Below, in pieces: positions 25,530-36,955 of a stretch of 64,000 nt of DNA. The DNA is from Cryptomeria japonica (Eukaryota > Streptophyta > Pinopsida > Cupressales > Cupressaceae): the NCBI RefSeq assembly GCF_030272615.1, contig NC_081414.1, positions 783,036,119 to 783,100,118 on the forward strand. Reading direction: 5' to 3'. How positions within the stretch are numbered: the stretch's first letter is position 1; each line of letters starts with the position of its first letter. Position numbers and translations under genes: made by a program. The notes beneath the pieces are model-generated. The model saw only the letters and a program-made list of their open reading frames with translations. It was not told the origin of the DNA and searched no databases.

Positions 25530-26410
25530 ATAATAGGTGGACTATTATGTCATATTTAAGACCTATTATTGCATAGTAGGTCCTAATATCACACGTAATA
25601 GGTCTTAATATCTACATAATATAGGTCTTAAGGGGACTCTTGAGTATAATGTGAAATATTTTTGCATACGTCCAGTCATATAAATAGAACCTATTATGAC
25701 ATAATAGGCTCTAAATTTATGTCATATTTAAGACCTATAATCACATAATAAGTCTGAATATCACATAATAGGCCTTATTATTACTTAATATGACCACGTA
25801 TGCAAAAACATTTCACATTAGTATACTTGTCTCCCCTTAAGATAGATATATTATGTGCTATTAAGGGACCTATCACATGCAATTAAGTAGGTCTTAAATA
25901 TGATATAAGTTAGAACCTATTATGACATAATAGGTCTTATTAATTATGACTTAATACATGACCACGTATGCAAAAATATTTCACATTATACTTGACTCCT
26001 CTTAATACCTATATTATGCAAATATTAGGAGCTATTATGTATGTGATATTAGAACCTAAATTATGTGATAATAGGTCATTAATTTATCAAATGTACATAA
26101 TAGGCCCTAATATCTCATAAATATGGGTCTTAAGGCCCGGACTCAAGTATATAATGTGAAATATTTTTGCATATGTGGTCATGTTATTAAGTCATAATAA
26201 GACCTAATATGTCATAATAGGTTCTATTATGTTATAATAAGCTATAATATGTCATAATAGGTTCTATTATGTCATAATAAGTTATAATATGTCATATTTA
26301 AGATAGGTATTATCACATATAATAGGTCTTAATATCACATAATAGGTCCTAATATCACATATTATAGGTTTTAAGGGGACTCAAGTATAATGTGAAATAT
26401 TTTAGCATGT
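25530..26410. repeat. AT-rich inverted and tandem repeat array in gene B intron 1
   Basis: Repeated AATAGGTCTTAATATCACATAATAGG words alternate with an arm containing CAAGTATAATGTGAAATATT (near 25640, 26150, 26370) and its reverse complement CATTTCACATTA...ACTTG (near 25810, 25985). TATTATGACATAATAGG is itself nearly palindromic. The layout parallels the GC-richer satellite at 12.5-15.4 kb. Confidence 0.8.
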
Positions 26411-26469
26411 ACACTTGAAAACAAAGAAGACACAATGTGTGTTTGTTTGAAAATGTTTGATTGTTTTGA

Positions 26470-26930
26470 TCATGCAAGAACAAATCTCCCCTCAAAGACA
26501 CTCACTTCTCTGGGGCATCCAAGCACCAGTCCCCACAAAAACTACCTACAACTATCTCTAATAAGAACCACAAGAATGTGAGTCGCTTCAGAGGTTCGAC
26601 CTCTTGCGCCAACAACTAGAAGGTTTTGGGCTTCTAAAACAAAAAGTGTCTAGTAAGGGCATCCATTCGGGTGGCAATAATCATCAGCGTGTTACGCTCT
26701 ATTAAATGGAAGACCTCCCAACCTATAGAGGTTGTGCTCTATATGGTTTATGGGGAGTTATCACACTGTTATAGCAGCATGTCACACCCGTTGAGCTTGC
26801 AAATTTCATCACAAACACATTTATTTGTAGTGGCTTGGAAGAGCTTGGCTTTAGCTTGTTACCACTTTGGGAAGTTCCCTCTCACCGAGCCTTAAGGCCT
26901 ACTCAGGAGGAAAGCCCCTTTCTAAGAATA
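26470..26930 (+). repeat. Dispersed segment also present at 56190-56720
   Basis: Shares in order CACTCACTTCTC, CAAGCA(C/T)CAGTCCCCA, AACTAGAAGG, GTGT(C/T)TAGTAAGG, ATTTATTT(G/A)TAGTG, CACTTTGGG and TTCCCTCTCACC-like blocks with the leader of the large LTR element. The short open frames here do not match each other across copies, so it is probably non-coding. Confidence 0.6.
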
Positions 26931-27728
26931 AAACAAAAAGAGCCTATTTCTCAAGACACAAAAGACAAGTTTGTTAATTTTAGAGCACCAATTGAATTAT
27001 TTGCTAAACTATATAAAGACACATGGTTTCAAAATCTAAATTAAATTATATCTTTATGGACTATCTAAATTAAATTATAAATTATAAATTATAAATGGGA
27101 AAGAGAGGGGTCCTAAAGATCTAAATTTTAAATTAAAACCATGATCTATTATAAATGGACTTAAGGGGGGAGAGAAAATGTCAATTACATAACAAGCAAG
27201 TTAATGGAATTTGAAATGCAAATACACATATTATTTTAAAGTAAAACATAATTATTTTTAATTAAAATGAGATTATTTTTAATCCTACTATCTCCAAATG
27301 ATTTAATAAAAATAACATCATTTAGAATTAATTAATATAGAACTATTGTATAAATTAAATTAATTTAATAAATATTATTTAAAATAATTTTCATAAAAAT
27401 ATTGGATAAAAAATATTTAACTAATACTAACAAATAAACACAATTTTTGGTACGTAATACATATAAAATTAAATAGAAAGATAAATAAAAATACATACTT
27501 GCATCATGATATCTTTGCCTTGTTTGCTCTCGATATCTTTGTTCTGTTTCAGGTGAATAATTTATTGAAGTCTTATTTTGCCTTCTCTTCTTGTTACCCA
27601 TGCTTTTAAAATAACCTTCAAATATCTTCAAATTATTTCTGTCAAAATAAATTTCAAATGTCTTCTTTCATCCAAAAATGCAAATTGTTTTGATCATTTG
27701 TCTATAAAAAAATGAAAAAAAATATGTA

Positions 27729-27736
27729 TATTTATA
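27729..27736 (-). promoter_or_regulatory. Possible TATA box for gene B
   Basis: TATAAATA on the minus strand, about 130 bases before the exon 1 ATG at 27601. It mirrors the TATAAAA inside the left terminal region. Confidence 0.4.
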
Positions 27737-27865
27737 TGACTATACCAAAATGTTAAAAAAAAAAATTGGGGTCGGCCAAGGTTCGAAAGAAAGCCGACAG
27801 TTACAAAGGTCAGTTTCATTCAAAATCGGTTGTTATATGAAATTACATGTAATTATTTTGCCCAG

Positions 27866-28028
27866 GGGGTTCGAGCGAAGAGGGGTTCGATCGAATCCCC
27901 CTTCCCTCGAACCTTTGTTCATTCAAACCCCATTTTTAGAGATCTCTACTCAAATTATTCAAAGTTATGAGAAATTTTCCCCTTCATACCTCTGGTTCAA
28001 GGCACAAATGAAAGAATCTTGATAACCC
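27866..28028 (-). repeat. Right terminal region with TTCGATCGAACCC repeats
   Basis: Read on the minus strand it contains GGGTTATC, GGGGAAAATTTC, GGTTTGAATGAAC, TTCGAGGGAA and TTCGATCGAACCCC, in the same order as the left terminal region. The GATAACCC edge is at 28021-28028. The intervals differ by insertions of up to 50 bases, so these are diverged ends, not a clean terminal repeat. Confidence 0.45.
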
Positions 28029-30355
28029 AAAAATATAAGATGGTAGTGCTTAGAGCAAGCTTTCCAACGAGTATAATTTTATTACATTATAAATTTATTA
28101 TGTTCTTGTTTATTTTATTTTATGAAATATTGGTTTTTCACCGAACACGAACTTCTATATTCAACGCATTGGGAAATATAGGAAACTAATTCAAAAAAAT
28201 TGAAAAATATCTATGCTCCAAGTATTGATGTCATCTTTCTAATAAAAATAAATAAATTGAATTTTGATATATATAGAATAAGTTATGTCTTCAAACCTAA
28301 ACCTATGTCTGAATTATAACTAGTCGGACTTCAAAACTTAATAAAATAAAAATTATTCAACATATCACTATCAAACCAACAACAAGCTCTGGATATTGAT
28401 GTTGCAAACCAAAATTCAAAATAACTGAGTTTTTATCATTTATAGAAAAAAAGTTATGCGTTTCGAGAGGCACATCACTCTTAAAAAATATTGTTTGTTG
28501 TAAAAAACTACTTTTCGAGGGAGATAGATTTTTTTTTAAAAGTCTCTTCAAAAAAAATTAAAAAATATATATTTAGAATCTATAGACAAAATGCTACAAA
28601 TCACTAATTTACATCATCTTCAAATTCTTAATAGTTCAAAAGTTATAGTTGTCGGAAGTTAAAGATTATTTTAAAAATATTCATCTTAGTGTCAAAAGTG
28701 GCAAAAAAGTGGGAAACATTATTGTGAGTTCACCCAGGAAAAATGTTTCCTTTTATTATTTTTGTTTATCAAAAAAAATTTAATGTAAAATGTAATATGA
28801 AGTATAAATATTGTACTTAATTAAAAAATTAATTAAGTTTAAGAACATAAGCAATAAAATTCAAAATTTACTACAAGTAAATCAAAAGCATATGCAAGTA
28901 TCAGAGATTTTGAGTTTACCAAAATGAGATGTAGGGAAATGTGATCCTAGGAAAATCTATATAAACTAAATATCTCAATTCCTTTTCTAACATTTGAACA
29001 TGAATAGGAATAACTACAATCTTGAAAGGAAAGCTAGGCACAAGGATTATATAGCTTTGTTGCAAATTAAATGAGATATTGAAGTGTGTGTATGTCATCC
29101 AAGCTAGTGATGAACAATCTCCTAGAACATGTGTGTAGCAATTTCCAATGATCCTATATTTACCATCACCCCTAATGTTAGAGGCTAGTTCAATTTTTTC
29201 CTTTGTTTTAATGACTCACACTCTTTATATCTTGTTTCATTTCCATGTAAAGGGTTGGATGGAAACTTCCCTCTCTTACATTTGATTACTATTTCATGAT
29301 ATTTATGCCTAAATTACCTAATTGATATTTTCCTTTATTCCACCTATCTTGTTTCTATTGGTTGGTGGTATCCGTTTTTCTCATTTTCAATTGACCATGG
29401 ATTGTTATTTAATTCAAGTGGAGCCCAATAGTTGTATTTCTATAAAAAGTAACTAGAAAATTTGACCTATTCTTAAGAAATGGAATTTTGCATCCTAGAT
29501 AGAAGCCATGTCTAGCCATGACCCTCTTTATTTTTAGGAGAATTACCACTCAGGGAAGGATGGGAGAGTGGATGTTCAATGCCTTTCTTTTAATATATGG
29601 TAGAGTTTATTTTCGTTGCTACTAGTCTCCCCATGGAAGGTGTGTCTATTCCCAAGAAACCTAGAGGTAATTACAAGGAGGATTTCAAAAACTTCCTCAA
29701 AAAATGTGAGAATATTTCTTGTTTTCAAAATGCATTTAATTCCTAGGACTTGCTAAGGGTGTGAAAATTTATTGAGAGGTTCTCATAATGTACAACACCT
29801 AGCATGGAACATTTAAATAGTTTCATTTTCAGCTATTTCTCATGCTAAACCATTTTAGGTACAATTTGAAAATGAAATTTTCTTTGTATATTTTCTTCTC
29901 TTATCTAGTTTGTGAATGTGGTCTAGTAAAAATTCTAAGGTATCCCTCTTCATTAGGGTTTTATTTATCAACTCTACTGCTATAATATTAGCCTTAACCT
30001 AGCTCTAGACTCTTTCCTTTGCATTACCAATCCTTACTTGATTGTGGATTTGAGCCCTATCTCCTCGGTTAAAAACCCTAGTGCCTCGTCCTCATTGTTA
30101 AAAAAATCACCCACCAAGGAGAAGGCTTCCCACTTCAACACTCTCTAATGGTTAAATCAATGGCTATGGATTTTGTTTTTCCTAATACCTACAAATTGAA
30201 AAAGGTTTCCTTTGAGGAACCCTTAGAAATGATTTCAGATGATGAATGTTTCTTTACCTCATGTTAGTTTTTTCACATCCATAATGACTAATTATGATAT
30301 CTAAGTGTATGTCCTCTAAAGGATAGAGGCTAAAGTATTAGACAGTTTAGATAAA
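28029..30355. other. AT-rich intergenic sequence, nothing recognised
   Basis: No open frame with homology, no LTR edge and no tandem array seen. Short open frames are consistent with chance. Confidence 0.6.
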
Positions 30356-31523
30356 TGGAAGACAACTCAGAGGGAGGGGAGGGTGAATCAATTATCATAG
30401 ATTACAGGAACATTCAACAATTAAAACTCTAATACCAGAACCCAGAACAATATTACCGAAATAGCAATTAATCAATTAAGCATAAACAATAATCACAAAA
30501 TAAAAGCCATCGACACAACACCAAGATTTGTACATGGAAAACTCGGTAAAGGGAAAAACCATGGTGGTAAGCCTACCCACAGTCAGATAATACTTCTACA
30601 ATATATGAATTACAATGAAGGGGCCTACACTTGTAAGAAGGCCAATAGCCTACAACACACTGCTCATCAAAAGGAGCCTCATTGACTACATAAAAATCCA
30701 AAATACAATATGGAGAAGTGTTGAACTGCAAAAGATAGCATCTCCTATGCCAGAGTACAATTTTAGTTAAGCTCAATACTGAAGGACTAAATCCTCTTAC
30801 ATAAACCCAATTCGATCTCCAATGATCGACCAACTCTTCTACTTGAATGATATTACATTATTCTCACATTACATTCCTTGACCATTAACCATGATGATCT
30901 ACAATGATCTTACATCTATTTTTACAAACCCTCGACCATAAACAATTACGTCATCCATGAGAAAATAAACCAATTATATAGTTACAAACCATGTCGGCCT
31001 TATACCAAACAAGTAATATCAACACATAAGACATCCTGAAAATACATCAATAGGTCCTATAAACACGTTACATTAAAGTTCATCCATAACCTAGATAAAC
31101 TGGGACTAAGTATAGGTCTACACACACCAGAAATGATCTCCAACCATCAAGTCTCAAACATGATCACCAACAACATCCTGAAACTCCATCTAAAGCTGCG
31201 CCAACACCACTTATGCAATTCATCAAATATCTTCACTAAAAGCTCTATCAGTGAAAACCTTGTTGGAACGAGAAACCAATCTTCTAAGCAAGCAGGATAG
31301 CATCCAATCACCAGACCGAAACCAACTAACCAAATATGAGTATAAGTATCATGAACAAGCCAATTCCATAACCATATTATATTGGAGCCTACTAGATCAT
31401 GTCAGATCCAACTTAACCAGAAACCACTCAACCTTCTGGGACCAGAAGGGTGCCGGTAAAGCATCCAAACAACTAGTGTTGACAATAATGACAAAACATC
31501 AATGCAACATCAAATGGCCAACA
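30356..31523 (-). mobile_element. Left (3') LTR of the Copia element
   Basis: Ends ATGGCCAACA beside the purine tract. It contains the AACTCAGAGGGAGGGGAGGG block near its left edge. Most of it matches 35842-36955 closely, for example CCAAGATTTGTAC, AAGGGAAAAACCATGG and CCTCTTACATAAACCC. The left boundary (TGGAAGACAAC) is approximate. Confidence 0.75.
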
Positions 31524-32008
31524 ATCTCCCCCTTTGGCATTTATAGCAACACTAAATGTGAAAAAAATCTAAGTACCAAGAAATGCCAAACAAGTTTCCC
31601 CCTGTGGAAGACAACCAACAATCTCCTACATATAGCTCTGAATATCAATATCTCTCCCTCTTTGTCTTTTACTTTTTCACATCACTATCTCTCCTCCTTT
31701 GACATGAATTCTAGAAATCTGACAGAAAAATCAAAGAAAAAACACAAGTCTCTGAATCTCAAAGCTAACTACTCCCCCTAATAAGTAGCATCCCACATCA
31801 ATGTCGAAATGAATAGTATCTTTGATAATTCATGTCAGACTGATTCCAAATCGCATCAATCAAGTCTCTACTGGAGGGTCATAAACTCCCAATCTGTCTC
31901 TCGGGTACTCAAATGATTCCTTGGATAAAGTTTTAGTGAAAATATCTACAATTTGCTCTTTCGTGTTCACATAAACCAGTCTTACTTCATCTACTTCCAC
32001 CTTCTCCT

Positions 32009-35000
32009 TCAAAAGGTTATACTTGATAGATATGTTTTTTGTCTTAGATGAAATACCAGATTCCTTGGTATATCAATAGCAGTAGAGTTATCACAGTGAA
32101 TAACTACCTGTGCGTCATAATCCACCTTTATATCCTTCAACATTTGCTTCATCCATAAAACTTGTGTACAATTAGTAGCAGCAACAACATACTCAGCTTC
32201 AACAGTAGATAAAGAAGTACATGATTGTTTCTTGTTGAACCATGAAACCAACTTCTTTCCAAGAAAGAAAGCTCCACCAGAAGTACTTCTATGATCATCA
32301 ACATCTCCAGCCCAATCAACATTTGTATAGGCACATAAAGTGAAGTTATCATCCTTAGGGTACCATAAGCCATATTTCGATGTACCTTGCAAGTATCTAA
32401 AAATACTTTTCACTGCCATCTCATGATTTTCTCTAGGATCACTCTGAAATCTTGAAACAATACAAACATCATTCATAATGTCAGGCCTAGCCCGAGTCAA
32501 ATAAAGTAGACCTCCAATCGTAGATTTGTATCTTGTAGGATTTACCGGTGTAGAAATATCTTTTCTTCTAAAATTATCATTTGTAACCATAGGTGTACTT
32601 ACCAGTTTAGAATCTCCCATACCAAATTTCTTCAACAATTCCTTAGCATTTTTAGTTTGACAGATGAAAATACCTCTGTCAATCTGAGTAATCTGCAAAC
32701 CTAAGAAAAATTTCATCTCACCAATCATAGACATCTCAAATTATTTCTCCATATTTTTAGAAAATTCTATGCATAATTTATCATCATTAGTGATTTTATA
32801 ATATCAATTACTAACAACACTGCCCTTGGTAAAACCAAGCTTCAAAAGATATTTATCCAACCTTTCATACCAAGCTCTAGGTGCTTGTTTCAATCTATAT
32901 AAAGCTTTCCTTAACCTGCAAACCATATCTATATCGTCTGATAATGAAAAACCATGAGGTTGCTCAATATAAACTTCCTCATTAAGATCCCCATTAAAAA
33001 ATGCACATTTAACATCCATCTGATAAACCTTGTAGTTTTTATAAGCAACATAGGCAAGCAATAATCTTACAGCTTCAATCCTAGCTACAGGTGTAAAAGT
33101 CTCTCCATAATCAATTCCTTCCTTCTGAGAATATCCTTTACAAACCAATCTAGCCTTATTTCTTATAAATCTACTATCCTCATTCAATTTATTCCTAAAA
33201 ACCCATTTAGTTTGAATAACATTTTTATTTTTAGGCCAAGGAACCAAAGTCCATCTGTTATTTTTCTCAATCTGATCTAATTCTTCTTCCATAGCTTTTA
33301 ACCAAAATTCATCTTTACATGCCTCAATTACTGATGCTAGTTGCTTCTCATAAACTCTGATTTGACATCTATTAAACTCATCTACTTTGACATTAGCACT
33401 CTCCACAATTCTATGCAATCTCTTTTTATAACATCTATATGTTTTTCTTTCATTAGAATAACCAATAAATATGCCTTTATCACTTCTAAGATCAAATTTC
33501 CCAATAGTATCATCTCTCCTGATATAACATTTACTACCAATTTTTTTGAAATACTTAGCTGTAGGTGTATTGCCAAACCATAATTCATAAGGTGTTTTAT
33601 CGGTTTCTCCTTTAATATGTACTATGTTGAATTTATAAACCGTTGTACTCACTACTTATCTCAGGTAGATATGAGGTAGACTTGCTTCCATCATCATTGT
33701 TCTAGTCGCATCCAAGATAGTTATATTTTTTCTTTCCACAACTCCATTCTGCTCATGTGTTTGGGGAGCATAAAATTGTCTTCTTGTACCATGCTTGTTG
33801 CAAAATTTATTAAACTCACTAGATGTGAATTCTTGACCATGATCTGATCTCAAACATTTAATTTTTAATCATGTCCTAGTTTCTACTTTAGCCTTAAATA
33901 TTTTAAACTTTTCAAATGCTTCAGATTTTTCTCTCAAAAAAGTAACCCACATCATTCTAGAATAATCATCAATGATTAGCATGAAATATCTATCACCATG
34001 AAAACTTTTAACTCTAGTAGGGCCACACAAATCAGTATGAATAACATCAAGAACATAAATTGTTTTATCTTGTATAGTCCTAAAAGAGGCTCTGACCTAT
34101 TTACCCATTTGACATTCTTTACATACTGGATTAGAGGCCTTCATAATCTTAGGTATATCTCTAACAACGTTAGTTGAATTGATTTTCACAATGCAATCAA
34201 AATTCACATGACACAGTCTTTTATGCCATAGCCAACTTTCATCAATCTGTGTAATCAAACATGTCTTCTCATTGGAGTTCAAATGAAATATGTTACCTTT
34301 TGTCTATGTACCAGTTGTAATCTCCAACCCAAATCTATTAATGATTTTACATTCTCCATACTTGAACTGTAATTGAAATCCCTTATCTACCAATTGTCCT
34401 TCACTCAAAAGTTTATGCTTCAAACCTTCAATATAATAAACATTGTCAGTATTGTTCTTACCATCCAATGATATAGTTCTCTTTCCTTTAATCATACATG
34501 CCTTGTCATCTTAAAATCTAACTAGTCCACCATCAAATTGTCACAAAGACAAAAAATTCCCTTTATCTCCAGTCATATGATGTGAACAACCGGTGTCAAT
34601 TACCCATTCATCATTGTCATCAATTTTAGCAGCAAGTGCCTTCTCTTCAGGTACATTCTCTTCTAGTGTTAGATCATCTTCCTTGATATCTAGGAATACC
34701 CATTCCTTCCCATTGTTGGATCCACTAGCAGAGTCTTTTGTCGGTTCATCATCTAAATCAGTAATGTCTTCCTCATCGGCTATGTAGCATGATTTGTCTC
34801 TATTTTTCTTGTATTTATACTTTTTATGATATCCAGGGTTGGGCTTAACTTATCTTTTAACTCTTCCTTCAAATCTTGAATTTCTTTCAGGACATCTAGA
34901 TGCAAAATGACCAATCTTATTGCATGCAAAACATTTAAGAGGTTTTTTTTCTTCATACTTACTTCCTACCGGTCATTTTAGTACTCTTCTAGCAAATAGT

Positions 35001-35781
35001 GCTTGAAGTTTCTCAAACTCATCATCTTCTCTCTTCATATCTTCTAATTATTTTGCTTATAAAGCTTTACAGTCTTGGTTACCGATTGCAAGTGTAGATG
35101 CATGAAAAACAAGTTCAATCTTTATAGCTCCAAAAGGTCCAAATTCCTTAGGCTCAAAAGCAGATAGTTTCCCAACCAAAGTATCTTTGTTGACAAATAT
35201 ATTAGCCATTTTTCTCAACTCATTAATAGCAGTAGCCTTCATTTTGTAAGCCGATGGTAGGACTCTCAGGACTTTAGAAACAATTTGATCTTCGCTTAGA
35301 GTTTCACCACAACATTGAATTCCCATAACAATCTCATTACCCTTTCCATGAATGCAATAATCCTTTCATCTTCTTCCATCTTCAGGTTTTCATATCTCAC
35401 CCAATAACCATCATATTTAGCAATCTTCACTATAGGGTCCCCTTCATTGAGAGTCTCCAATTTATCCCATATAGCCTATCTAGATGATTTGTTTGTTAAT
35501 ATCATTATTTTTTTATCAGAAAGTGCACACAAGAGGGCTTATGTTGCTCTACAATCATTCTCAAGCTCCTTGTCAAAGTTTTCGGGAGGAGGATTAGCAG
35601 ATCTCGGAATATAGGGTGTGACACCATTCTCTCTGTTCTCCCAAATCTTCTTGCCAAGACATCTCAGATGAGTCTCCATCTGAATCTTCCATACTATGTA
35701 GTTTGTTTCATCAAGCCTCAGAACATCCTTTCGAAAGATAGCTCCAGAAGAACTGGATGAACTTGAATGGTTAATTGCCAT
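32009..35781 (-). pseudogene. Copia gag-pol polyprotein relic
   Basis: Reads in Copia order. Gag starts at MAINHSSSS (35781). A zinc knuckle CFACNKIGHFASRC lies near 34900 and the protease site WVIDTGCSHHMTG near 34600. The integrase zinc-binding region is LWHKRLCHVN...CKECQMGK (34250-34100), with core motifs IDDYSRM, RSDHGQEF and EQNGVVERKN. Reverse transcriptase follows ([34 protein letters not shown]), then RNase H (STVEAEYVVAATNC, HCDNSTAID). It is broken by a single-base frameshift in gag near 35340, about a dozen in-frame stops, and a small deletion near 32780 that removes the YVDD catalytic box. Cannot encode an active enzyme. Copia identity is firm. Confidence 0.92.
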
Positions 35782-35841
35782 AGGATCTTCCTCAAGTGGT
35801 TAAGCTTTCCACAAAGAGGATCAAAGCTTTAATACCAAAAC

Positions 35842-36955
35842 ATTCAGCAACTAAAACTTTAATACCGAAACCCAAAACAATAATACTAGAATAGTAGTTA
35901 ATCAATTAAGCATAAGCAATAATCACAGAATAAAATCCATCCATACAACACCAAGATTTGTACTTGAAAATCCTAGTAAAGGGAAAAACTATGTTGGGAA
36001 GCCTACCCATAGTTAGATAATACTTTTATAGTAAGTATGTAAATTACAATGAAGGGGCATACACTTTTAGGAAGGCCAACAGCCTAGAGTACACTGCTCA
36101 TCACAAAAGGAGCCTCATTGACTACATAAAAATCCAGAGTACAATCCGGAGAAGTGTTGAACTGTAAAAGATAGCATCTCCTATGCCAGAGTATAGTTCC
36201 AATTAAGCTCAATACCAGATTATAAAATCCTCTTACATAAACCCAATTCGATCTCCAATGATGTACCAACTCTTCTACCTAAATGATATTACATTATTCG
36301 TACATTACATTCCTTGACCATGACCTCTTACATCTATTTATACAAACCCTCGACCATAAACAATCAAGTCGGCCACCAGATAGTAAACCAATTATATAAT
36401 TACAAACCATGTCGGCCTTAGACCAAACAAGTAATATCAACACATAAGACAACCCAAAAATACATCAATAGGTCCTATCCACATGTTACATTAAAGTCGG
36501 TCTATAACCTAGATCAACCAGGACCAAGTATAGGTCCACATGCTTCAACAATGATCTCCAACCAGGAAGTCTCAAAGATGACCACCAACAACATCCTAAA
36601 ACTCCATCAGAAGCTGCACCAATACCACTTATGCAATTCATCAAATATCTCCACTAAAAGCTCTACTGGTGAAACCCTCGCCAAAACTAGAAACCAGTAT
36701 TCTAAGCAAGAAGGATAGCATCCAATCACTAGACCAAAACCAATGGACCAAATATGAGTATAAGTATCATGAACAAGCCAATTCCATCACCAGATTATCC
36801 TAGAGCCTACTAGATCATGTCAAATCCAAGTTAACCAGAAGCCACTCAACCTATCGGGACCAGAAGGATGTCAATAAAGCATCCAAACAGCTAGTGTTGA
36901 CATCAATGACAAAACACCAATGCAACACATAATCAATTCCACCAAATGGCCAACA
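35842..36955 (-). mobile_element. Right (5') LTR of the Copia element
   Basis: Matches the left LTR from AACATTCA onward and ends ATGGCCAACA. It lacks the first ~50 bases of the left LTR, including the AGGGAGGGGAGGG block, and begins directly at the primer-site remnant. This points to a small deletion at the LTR-primer junction. Confidence 0.75.

Larger units (their letters stand above)
22995..27601 (-). pseudogene. Gene B: spliced, decayed DDE transposase-like gene
   Basis: Exon 1 starts at an ATG at 27601 (MGNKKRRQNKTSINY) and ends at a GTATGT donor (27498). Exon 2 begins after TGTGCAG at 25421 and runs to a GTACGT donor (23368). Exon 3 runs from TTTTGCAG (23245) to TAA at 22995. Both junctions join phase-1 codons in frame. 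The product would be about 800 residues. Seen in order: an acidic N terminus; a helix-turn-helix-like segment (FGFSRRTISKYVKRRKS); LRPYYVRVNK...ETCCCHYH; VDFIENYSFAHQKEIQ; a VDKEHD segment; AHGKGEHDGVG; and a Cys-rich end (TRDYSCFCSDY...GEWKLVPL). These resemble an unclassified eukaryotic family with DDE-type transposase features; I infer the Asp of VDFIEN and the HGKG region as catalytic-core landmarks. There are several stops and at least three frameshifts. Inactive. Confidence 0.6.
11635..28028. mobile_element. Candidate two-gene DNA transposon (decayed)
   Basis: The ends are similar in inverted orientation. GGGTTATC at 11635 faces GATAACCC at 28021-28028. Inside them, GGTTTGAACGAAC then TTCGAGCGAA and copies of TTCRATCGAACCC on the left match GGTTTGAATGAAC, TTCGAGGGAA and TTCGATCGAACCC read from the right on the minus strand. 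Gene A (plus) and gene B (minus, transposase-like) converge inside. A TATA box lies 200-300 bases inside each end, and palindromic arrays lie in the gene A upstream interval and in gene B intron 1. No target-site duplication was identified, so the exact limits are uncertain. This is inference from layout plus the transposase-like gene. The alternative is an accidental juxtaposition of unrelated repeats. Confidence 0.4.
30356..36955 (-). mobile_element. Ty1/Copia LTR retrotransposon, defective
   Basis: Left LTR about 30356-31523, right LTR about 35842-36955, and a gag-pol relic between them on the minus strand. The purine tract lies at 31524-31536 (plus strand ATCTCCCCCTTTG), and a primer-site remnant (minus TGGTATTAAAGCTTTGATCC) lies beside the right LTR. 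A clean 5-base duplication was not found: the right flank is TAAAC and the left flank ATAAA, so the duplication has mutated or an edge is a base off. Confidence 0.85.

Noticed and set aside
26671-27044. Two plus-strand frames of 69-74 codons
   Set aside because: They lie in the dispersed segment. The homologous copy at 56.2-56.7 kb does not keep the frames.
31251-31781. 176-codon plus-strand frame across the Copia LTR and purine tract
   Set aside because: It runs antisense over the LTR edge and purine tract and has no protein similarity.
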